Shown here piece by piece: positions 55,691-64,000 of a stretch of DNA of 64,000 nt. Under the pieces are notes generated by a model that saw only the letters and a program-made list of their open reading frames with translations, had not been told where the DNA came from and did no database searches. Position numbers and translations under genes: made by a program. Source of the stretch: Eublepharis macularius (Eukaryota > Chordata > Lepidosauria > Squamata > Eublepharidae); assembly GCF_028583425.1 (NCBI RefSeq), contig NC_072791.1, forward strand, positions 18,681,868 to 18,745,867, given 5' to 3'. Each line of letters starts with the position of its first letter. Position 1 is the stretch's first letter.

Positions 55691-55781
55691 AGGGAGCAAT
55701 CCTAAAAGGGTCTACTTGAAAATAAGTCTCATGTTATTCAGTGGGGCTTACTTCCAAGGAAGTACCTATAGGATTGCAGTG
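55691..55781. mobile_element. Short palindromic MITE, family F2
   Basis: GGGAGCAATCCTAAAAGGGT and CCTATAGGATTGCAGTG are the inverted ends of the family also seen at 10510 and 28833. Confidence 0.65.
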
Positions 55782-55782
55782 A

Positions 55783-55980
55783 TTGGGTTGGATCTGGCCG
55801 AAATGGATGATTTCCATGAATCCCTCCTTCTTGCTGTGGACCTCCCCCCCTTATGTCATTCTTCAGGGTCCCATATCCACCCAGAATAGCATTTTCTGGA
55901 GATCAGTGGATTGTAATGGTAGAGGGAAGGAAGGAAATTCCATTCTGCCACTGGAAAATGTTAGTCTGGATCCAGCTTGT
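55783..55980. mobile_element. Candidate MITE, family F4
   Basis: ATTGGGTTGGATCTGGCCG and, inverted, GTCTGGATCCAGCTTG are the ends shared with 20442 and 62131. No target duplication could be confirmed. Confidence 0.45.
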
Positions 55981-56160
55981 TGTCTTTGGAAAACAACATG
56001 CAGATTTTTCAACTGCCTGCCGTCTACCCAATGATCATGTAAATAATTTATGATCTTGTCCTAGTGCCAATATCATCATTTTTGGAAGGATTTTACCATC
56101 GATTAAGCATGTACATAATTATGTATTATTATTTATTACTATTCTATCCTGCCTTTTGGT

Positions 56161-56445
56161 GAGAGCCAGTTTGGTGTAGTGGTTAAAAGCGCGGGATGCT
56201 AATCTGGAGAACCAGGTTTGATTCCCCACTCCTCCACTTGAAGCCAGCTGGGTGACCTTGGGTCAGTCACAGCTCTTTCAGAGCCCTCTCAGCTCCACCC
56301 ACCTCACAGGGTGTTTTGTTGTGAGGATAATAATAACATACACTGTAAACCGCTCTGAGTGGGTGTTAAGTCGTCCTGAAGGACAGTATATAAATCGAAT
56401 GTTGTTGTTATTACTGTTATTATTATTGTTGCTGTTGTTGTTATA
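56161..56445 (+). mobile_element. MIR-like tRNA SINE (S1)
   Basis: A well-preserved copy: GAGAGCCAGTTTGGTGTAGTG head, GGTTTGATTCCCC box B, TTGTTATTACTGTTATTATT tail. Confidence 0.9.
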
Positions 56446-56734
56446 CCATCAGGGAACTCAAGGCAGCATATCTAGGGTTCTCTGAAGGTATCTCATTGAG
56501 GCAATGACCAGACCCAGACTCGTTTAGGATCAGCCAATTTACTAGTGTGCATGTCTTCCTGTCCATACCTTGGGGCCGACAAAGATGGTGGAGCCCAACC
56601 TCTGTAACATTGTTAAGAGGACTGAATCCTTATGCTCATTGTTGTGGTCATTCATGAAAAAAAGGTTTCCAAATCTGAATTCTAAATTTCAAAACGATGA
56701 AAATCAAGGGACCAAACTTGTGAGTTCTTTCATA

Positions 56735-56920
56735 AGATTTAAGTACAGTAGTGCCCTAAAGAAAAAGCAAACAAGATTTCCAGGATATAAGCTTTCAAGA
56801 GTCAGAGACCTGAAGACGGGAGCTTGGCTCTCGAAAGCGTATACCCTGGAAATCTTGCTAGGGCTATTGGACTCAGATCTTGCTCTTCTACTACAGACCA
56901 ACACAGCTACTCTCCCGAAA
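56735..56920. mobile_element. Foldback retroelement fragment (P3) with hammerhead-like core
   Basis: Inverted halves AACAAGATTTCCAGGATATA and CCCTGGAAATCTTGCT surround CTGAAGACGGGAGCTTGG-CTCTCGAAAGC, again CUGANGA-stem-GAAA. The right half continues to CTCTTCTACTACAGACCAAC. Confidence 0.6.
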
Positions 56921-56939
56921 CTATCTTCACCAAAATGAG

Positions 56940-58681
56940 AACCTTGACAGAGACGTATATTAGACCTCAATGTCACTCAAATATCCCTGACTCTTATTAA
57001 GAGAGAAATCTTTTGCCAGGTTTGGAGTTAGCGGCCATATTTTCAGATCTGAATTTTGCATTTAAAAATTCTGCATTTAAAATTTGTTTTGAAAATTTGT
57101 TTCAGCTCTTCCCCCCCCTCCCAAATTCTACTCCCTGGGATTTCAGCTCAGATATGGAGCAGCATAGCTGGCTAAACATTTCAGTATAAAATTATCATAT
57201 GGAGGGGGAGAATAAGCCATTGCATTATATTAGGTAAACTCTGTAGGTCTCCTGGAGGGATTGCAGAGCATATTTGTCTTTCTTTTCAACTTTGAGGTTG
57301 GCATGTAACATATATTATTATTGCTTAGTAAAATGTAGTGAAATAGGCACTAGAAACAGCCTGCCTTGTAAGCAATTAATATATAGTGCTTGCTTTTTCA
57401 TATATGCAATTAGAATCTTATTGATATACTCTGCTGTAGAACGTGGAAGTGCTAGTAGTCATTTGTGATGTAGTTGTCATAGGGTATATGTGAGGCTATT
57501 ATCAGCTGCTTATGTATACATTCAACAATTGTATGGTCAAGTAGATGATGCTGTGGGTACTTTTTTTTCTGTTTTTGCCAAATTAGTCCAGATGTAAGTT
57601 GCAGTCCAAAGAACTGGAATGCCTGAGAGAGCTTGGGTATGTTTTCAGGATCAAGGATGCCAAAAGAGGCTAGTATGACTTAATTACGGTTTGCATTAAC
57701 CATGGTATGTTGTTTAAACCTTGGTTGAGATTCAAAACATGCAGCACCACTATGGTTTAGCTTGCAGTGCTAAACCTGGCCTTTAGAGGGCGCTTGTCAT
57801 TTTCCGAGCAAGGAAGCTGGCAAAGAGGGGAAATTGCCCTGAAACAAAATGGTTTGCAAATCACAGCTTGATCAGAGTTTAAAGTAAACTGATCGTGGTT
57901 AATTGACCTGTCTTATTGTGACTCGAAGGCATGAAGCCTGTATCTCTGGCCCTTCTCCCGAACTCCTCCACACAGCTTCGGTAAAAGGAGGGGGAAAATA
58001 CTCTCCGTCTTACACTGTACCACTCACGTTGAGGGTGAAATGAGCAGGTGGCGCTGAACTTCAGCAGTCAATGCTCTGGTGCAGTTGCACGATAATTTTA
58101 GATTGCTGAGCTTCAGGACTAGGTCAGAAAGAAGCTACGCATGTGCCTCTAAAGCTTGGTGGCCTTGCTCTATGGAAGTGGAGATTCCCAGTGTTTTCTG
58201 CTTTCTACTTGTGTCTCTACAGCAGCCAGTTACTGAGACTCTGTTTCACTCTTGCAATATCGTGCCACATTCTTTAGGTGACCAAGGAACAGCTCAGGTG
58301 GGGCTCTGCAGATAGGTTTATCCTTGATTCTCAATGGCTGGGCTAATGAAAAGGGGAAGAGCAGCTTCCATCCCCCAGACGACACTCCTTTAGTCTCCTG
58401 TAATTTCTTTATTTTCCTCTTGGGAACAAGTAAAATGCTGTACTCTGGGGACACAAGTTGCAAAATCTATGATGCAAAATCCCTATGATGGATAGCAAGG
58501 TCCTGACCATGCAAGGGGAGTCCAGTCGGTCCATCAGATCTTGGGAGGACTTGCCCACAACACCACACCAACTTCACATACCCTGCCCCCCGCATATACC
58601 GTCCATCACAACGATGAACATTTTACTAGCTTTACAAGATAATTCAAACCTCTTCCTTAAGCTGTCATTCCATGGTAGGCC
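56940..58681. other. Unassigned DNA
   Basis: No gene or confident repeat recognised. AT-rich in the first half. Confidence 0.35.
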
Positions 58682-59509
58682 CAGGGCCGGTACCAGAGTT
58701 TCTGGCACCTGAGGCCAGGGGCAGCTTCAGGGCTGTTGCCATCCCCATGCATGCGCCCATGCGTGCATGGGTGTGCACACACCCAGACTGCTCAATTGCC
58801 CTGCACCGCCCTGGCCACCTGCTGCACCTGGCCCACAGCTGTGTGCTAGTGGTGGTGGCAGCAGCACGGGGCAACTTAGAGCTGGACCAAATGAGACGAG
58901 GATCATGCAAGTTTTCTTGGAGGGATGGGATGGAATAATGACAGAAGAAAGCAAAGGGAAAGGGAAAGGAGAAAGCGGGAAGGACCTAGAGAAACAGCTG
59001 CACCTCAGGGTGTGTGCTTTGAATGAGCTGCTGAAGATGCAAATCCTTCTTCCAGGCACAAGCCCCCCTCCCCAACCCCCAACGCGAGGGCATCCTGGGA
59101 GAGAGCAGCAGCAGCACACCCCAGAATGGTCTTTGGGTGCCCTTGCGTCCAGCAGGCTTTTGCCTGGAAGAAGGATTTGTGTCTTCAGCAGCTCATTCAA
59201 AGCCCACACCCTGAGGTGCAGCTGTTTCTCTAGGTCCTTCCCGCTTTCTTCTTTCCCTTCCCCTTTGCTTTCTTCAGTCATTATTCCGTCCCATCTCCAC
59301 CCCCAGTCCCCCAAAACAAACATCACTTTTCCTCCATGCCTTTCCAGTTTGTGAGGCGACAGGCAGGAGATAGGAGGGAATGCTTGGCGTGCATGCGTCC
59401 TCCCAGCCCTCCCGCTCAGTTGCTCTGTGGCACATGCCCCTGCACCCCCTCCGGCGCCTCTGTGCTCAAGGTGATTGTCGGACCTGCCTCCGTTGACGTG
59501 CCTGCCCTG
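58682..59509. mobile_element. hAT-type element, family H3, with internal inverted repeat
   Basis: Ends CAGGGCCGGTACC and GTGCCTGCCCTG. The flanks GGTAGGCC (58674-58681) and GGTAGGGC (59510-59517) form an 8-bp duplication with one mismatch. Inside, about 58915-59060 and 59160-59300 are inverted copies of each other (roughly 93% by eye), which makes similar open frames of about 195-199 codons appear on both strands. No transposase is recognised, so it is non-autonomous. Confidence 0.7.
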
Positions 59510-59517
59510 GGTAGGGC

Positions 59518-60898
59518 TATTCCTGACTCCTCATTCAGGCCTACCTACCCTAGCAAACCAAGGACAAAAGATAGATCTGTTTGGGGGAATTTGCTTGTCT
59601 TTGTAACCTACTTTTCCTTCAAGGAATTCAAAGCCACAATTTCTCATATAACAAGGCTTTGGGAACCCTAAATTGCTCAGGGCTACATAGTGACCAGTAC
59701 ACTGATGTACAGCAAGGGTACTATAGATTGTAGTGCAGTACTGGAGACTGGAAATCTCTTGTTAATGAGCATCTCAGTTATGGAGGCAGCCATTGATAGT
59801 CATGTCACATGATTTATGCATTGTAAGTCTTTGATCCTCTCCTTAATTTGCCTTCTGCATAAATATGCCCGCAAGCCTGACTGTTTAACTAGGTTGTAAA
59901 GTCCAAAGAAATCAGATTTTTAATTTTGTGCACTGGGGAAGAAAATGTCTGCATTTTCTCCAGATTTTGTGGCCTAACAGCTGTCTCCCAGTATTACTGT
60001 TTCTAAGTGACGGGAGCACTCTCGTGCTGAAAAAAATTATCCTTTTGTAATTTCTACTGCTTTGTTTTAAAAAAAGCATCCAAAGTGCTTAATTGTGCTT
60101 TTAGTCTAGATTCTCATTTAAGTTCTAGAGAAATGACAAATTCCAGATAGAAACGCGAAGCGGTAGTATTCCATGTAGTGTTCAAAGTCGTATTCAATGT
60201 CTGCCTCTGCTTCCAAACCAAAGGTTCCATCACGGATACTCCCAAAGGTCCAAAAAGCTTTTCTTTGGAGCTGCATCTTTTTATTGTGTCCCTAGTCTTT
60301 GCCGATGGCTACAGCCAAGATTGTATCAAGAGAATGTTTTCTCGAAGAGTGTCATCCTTTTAGTGCATTTCCTCTAGTACCCCAAAATACTTAACCAGCG
60401 TGCAGTGGAATTAGGCTTGTCACAGAATTTTATATGCATGGACGTATTGGGGGGTTTGCTGGGGCTCATTTGGGAGAGAGAATTAGAATAGTGAGGGGTA
60501 ACTTCATCCTAACCAATTCCGCTGGTGCAAAACTTCCAACATTTATTCAAATGCAAGAGTTGGCAATTTTAAGGGCATACAAGATGGTATTTCCCATTCA
60601 GAGAACACTCCTGGCTTTAGCTTTGATGTTCCCATCATCACCTCCCCTTGGACAGCATCTTCTGCCACCCAGTAGCATGGCAGGTGACACGATTTCCGCT
60701 GCCCGGATCCCGGATGAAAATTCCTAAGTACAAGAAACTTACATGCGCTTTAAAATTGAACAAGCCTTTTTTGTTGGTGGTGAGTTAATACACAACAATT
60801 GTAGTTAGTGACTCAGTTGTGGGTGTCCAACCATCTGCAATGTGCCTTTTAGGGCGTGATGCCATTTCATTGTCGGGCTTGCAAAATGTGGTCTGCCA
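59518..60898. other. Unassigned DNA
   Basis: No gene or repeat could be supported. The open frame at 60434-60727 (97 codons) has no recognisable family. Confidence 0.35.
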
Positions 60899-61105
60899 AG
60901 CCCAGGCAAGCCTGATATCGTCAGATCTCAGAAACTAAGCAGGATCAACCTTGGTTAGTACTTGGATGGGAGACCTCCAACGAAGACCAGGGTTGCAGAG
61001 GCAGGCAATGGCAAACCACCTCTGTTAGTCTCTTGCTTTGAAAACCCCGCCAGGGGTTGCTGTAAGTCAGCTATGTCTTGATGGCACTCCCCACCACCAC
61101 CAAGC
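60899..61105 (+). mobile_element. 5S-rRNA-derived SINE (S3)
   Basis: AGCCTGATATCGTCAGATCT-type 5S block, CAGAAACTAAGCAGGATCAA, TTGGATGGGAGACCTCC, GGCAGGCAATGGCAAACCAC and tail GATGGCACTCCCCACCACC. It is the best preserved 5S promoter block in the window. Confidence 0.88.
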
Positions 61106-62130
61106 CAAATGCAGTCCACAGATGGCAGCTCAATACGTTGCCTTTTTAAAAAACTTAGTTCCAACCTTCCCTGCCGGATGCTCTGCCTTCTATTTGGTGA
61201 ACAGCAGCTTGTGTATATGCCTTGGAATGGATGACCATTTAGAATCTACAACATGTTCTAGTGGGGTGAATGATCGAGGGAATAGAGGGTTGGATCCTAT
61301 GAATCGGGGAAAGAAGTGAACAGAGGTCTCTTTCCCTTCCTCTTGCATCCGCCCAGAAGTTTGGAGGTCTCTCTGAGTGTGGTGCATGGGTTGCAGTAAG
61401 GGGAATCATCCGAAATTGGACTCCCCACGCACACACTTCTTGCATGAGTATGTATTGAAGACCTTGCACAAGAAAGGAAGAGGTGATTTGTGCAGATTCC
61501 CTGTCAATCTTCAGCCCCCCGCCCCGCTATATTCCACTCTGTTCTTGAGGTTCTGCTAACCCTATGAACAGTGGGGTGGTGGCTGTGCTGGGAGCTTCAG
61601 GGAAGAGCAAAAGGGTCTGTAAGTTCCTTCCATTCATAGACCCCAACCCATCATTTCTAATTTGCTTTGCATTGTTGACGAATATCGAAAGAATGTCATG
61701 TAGATACAGTACAGACTGAAAGGTACTTCTCTATCTGTTGACATTGGAACTCTTATATTTGCTGCATATTTGTGTTCATCATGAAAAGAATGAAGGTTTT
61801 AGCTTCTAAAAAAAATGTGCTGTGATGTGCTGATTAGTAATTCTTCTTTTTTGCTTAACATGGGAAAAGCTTCATGACAACAAAGTGAAATTTTTTTTCC
61901 TGAAACGGATGCCGTAATAGGCCATCATGGCGAAGCGTAGTCACTCTTGGAAGAGTAACGAGGAAAGTACCGCTGCCACCCAGAAGAAATGTTTCGATTA
62001 AAAGAAGAGTGCAATTTAGAAATTTTATAGCCACGTTGAATTAAAAAAAAACAGATTTGAGTGCCTACCATTGGTTATTGAAAACTGATTCCCTTGCCCA
62101 AATTTTAAATTCTCCTTGATTCTAGATCTT
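61106..62130. other. Unassigned DNA, 3' UTR-like in composition
   Basis: No repeat recognised from about 61600 to 62030. The AT-rich, repeat-free character is compatible with 3' UTR or conserved non-coding DNA, but nothing proves it. Confidence 0.3.
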
Positions 62131-62309
62131 GGACTGGATCCAGTCAACTTTCCTACTGATGTAAAAAAGTGGTGGAGGGGTTCCTTTTGACCACTCAAAA
62201 AGGCGATGCTGGAGATCAGAGGACGTTGACAAAACCCATATTGAACAGGGGCTGAAATAAGGAGAACAGTTTGGTGATATTGAGTGAAAAAGCTGGCTGG
62301 ATCCAATTC
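62131..62309. mobile_element. Candidate MITE, family F4
   Basis: GGACTGGATCCAGTCAACTT and, inverted, AAAGCTGGCTGGATCCAATT. This is the smallest and clearest F4 copy, at about 180 bp. Confidence 0.5.
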
Positions 62310-62809
62310 ACTCGACTTTGGGTCTGGATGTTCCTACCAAATTTAAAAATAAAAGCTTTAATACTGAAAATGCAAAAGGTAAGAATTTTGAATTGAAATT
62401 TGCATTTGTTTCCATTGCTTCCTAAAAGACTATTTGAAAACTTGCACTCAGGCTTTGATTTGTCCTTTGGAATGTTTTGATTCGTCTCCTGGTTGGGCAT
62501 GAACTGTGTGCAGTCTATTGGGAAACCATTGAGTTGGACCCATGGGCTTATGAGTGGAGGGAATTCATGGAAGTGGAACTTTCCCCTCGTCTTCCCCCAA
62601 CAACCCCTTCAGCCCCTGTAAAGCTCCTGCTCAGGGCCAAGGGATATTTAATAACAATATACCATGTGGCCTGGGGGGGCAGTAGCAAGAAGAAAGAGTC
62701 AGACAAATCCCTTTCCTGTGTGAAAGGAGGCAGTTATGTCCATTCCCTATTCTAGTTGCTACTCCTTCTTCCACATGACCTATTCTTCGTGAGAAGCCCC
62801 AGTCAGGAT

Positions 62810-63224
62810 TAGAGATGGGCATGAACCAAATTACGAACCAAAATTAAGCACGAACCAGGCCGGTTCATGGTTCGTGAACTGCGGTTCATCAGATCCCATT
62901 TCTGATGAACCGCCACGAACTTTAGGCTGGTTCATTTAGTTCATTTTTTGGTTTGTGACTGCAGACAGCCTGGTGCCAATCAATCAGTTTCCTAGGCAAC
63001 AGGGGATGGACCTCCTGCACACCCGGAAGCAACCTTCTTCTGGCCCGGAAGTGACCTTCTGCTGACCTGGAAGTGATGCTTTTCTGACCCGGATGTGCCG
63101 TTTTCACAAACCAAACAAGCCAGTTCATGAACCTGGGGCAGGTTCATGAAAGTTCACTGTTCATGAAATTTGATGAACCCCGAACCGCATGGTTCAGTTT
63201 TTTTCTGGTTTGTGTCCATCTCTA
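62810..63224. mobile_element. hAT-type MITE, family H1
   Basis: Ends TAGAGATGGGCATGAACC and GGTTTGTGTCCATCTCTA. The 8-bp flanks GTCAGGAT and GTTAGGAT (62802-62809, 63225-63232) differ at one base. It matches the intron 1 copy at 40290 over its whole length, with a longer middle containing repeated CCCGGAAG-type units. Confidence 0.88.
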
Positions 63225-63232
63225 GTTAGGAT

Positions 63233-64000
63233 CGGCTTTACTGGAGCGAGGCCTAGAGCTGTTCTAGGAGAAGGTGGGAAATGCCACTTCCATAAATTTC
63301 CTTTGCTTGCAGGAGTGTGGATCCAGACTATTGACTTTAAAAATGTATAATATTTTTCTATCCCCAAGGATCAATTTCCTTTTGTTCAGACTATCGCAGT
63401 TGCTGTCGATTTTGCTGTAACACTCTGCATGCACCAAGGAAAAAGAAACAGGAAGAACAATTCTTCTTGTCTGAACCGATGGTTGGGTTTCAAATGTCTT
63501 TAGCAAGGGCAAGATTAGGACCAATCCCTGCTGAAAATAGCGTATTAATGTTGATATTTAATGAATGTGTTTCATATAAAATGCTCCCCCCCTTTCTGGA
63601 GAGTAAATTGGGCTTCTGATACAGTGCCATATACATTAAATAAATTGTCTGAACATTTAGTGTGGGTGTTGGAATTTCCTTTAAATGAACTGGAATACTT
63701 TAGAGCTCTCATTTAAAATTTTTTTACATCACAGCTTTTCTGCCGCCAGAAGTTGGCTCAAGATGAAAAATAAAAAATAGAGACAACCATGGGGAAAAAA
63801 AGAATAAATTAGCATACTATTAAAAGAAGTTCAAGCTTGGCCTTTATTTCTCCCATTTATTTCCCAACGTTTGCTGAAAAAGGGACATTTTTGTCTGGTT
63901 TCAAAAGGAGACGAAGGTAAACTGGGCCTTTCTTTGTGAGGAGGGAGTTCCTTAACTGGAGGAAATTACCAATGAAAAGGTACTGTGTCCAGTGATAACT
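63233..64000. other. Unassigned DNA at the window end
   Basis: No gene or repeat recognised. An AATAAA hexamer at 63639-63644 is followed by a GT-rich stretch (TTTAGTGTGGGTGTTGG), the arrangement of a polyadenylation site, but no linked transcript can be shown. Confidence 0.3.

Noticed and set aside
58727-59354. Open frames of 199 codons (minus) and 195 codons (plus) as possible genes
   Set aside because: They mirror each other because of an inner inverted repeat in a hAT-type element; no protein family is recognised and no splice context supports them.
63639-63644. AATAAA as the TMEM179 polyadenylation signal
   Set aside because: It would need a 3' UTR of about 9.6 kb containing several mobile elements; possible, but nothing in the sequence links it to the gene.

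Overview
The window looks like nuclear DNA of a squamate reptile, most likely a lizard. The evidence is the mix of repeats: CR1 LINEs ending in TTCTTATG octamers, L2 and L1 LINEs, a Bov-B LINE relic, tRNA-headed SINEs with Bov-B-type tails (Sauria/Squam1 type), 5S-rRNA-derived SINEs, MIR-like tRNA SINEs in very high number, hAT-type MITEs and a chromodomain Ty3/Gypsy element. No bacterial, plasmid or phage organisation is present. The species cannot be named from the sequence.

Only one host gene is recognised: TMEM179, a four-pass membrane protein, on the + strand. It has four coding exons (31598-31899, 42821-42958, 51826-51904, 53826-54005) that splice in frame into 232 residues. Exon 1 lies in a CpG island. 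Introns 1 and 2 (about 10.9 and 8.9 kb) are filled with transposable elements.

Layout: 1-1491 mostly unassigned; 1492-8494 a young Ty3/Gypsy chromovirus with two 416-bp LTRs and 5-bp target duplications; 8495-31400 upstream DNA with L2, CR1, Bov-B, SINEs, foldback elements, a 542-bp inverted repeat (15970-16511) and a solo LTR of the same chromovirus family nested in a CR1 (19752-20157); 31430-54005 TMEM179; 54006-64000 downstream or 3' UTR DNA with more SINEs, an L2 fragment and hAT-type elements.

The most interesting structures are: (a) the chromovirus, where 11 bases just after the 5' LTR are the exact complement of a site inside the LTR, the hallmark of Tf1/sushi-type self-priming; (b) a Penelope-like composite insertion (39045-39511) with three units carrying a hammerhead-ribozyme-like core, plus other foldback repeats with the same core; (c) a long inverted repeat whose apex is a small palindromic tandem array; (d) a foldback MITE family with 5-bp target duplications, one copy of which has a fresh 101-bp internal duplication; and (e) a Bov-B relic sitting between two old direct copies of the same host sequence. 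All calls come from reading the sequence; no database search was run, so repeat family names are by recognition.
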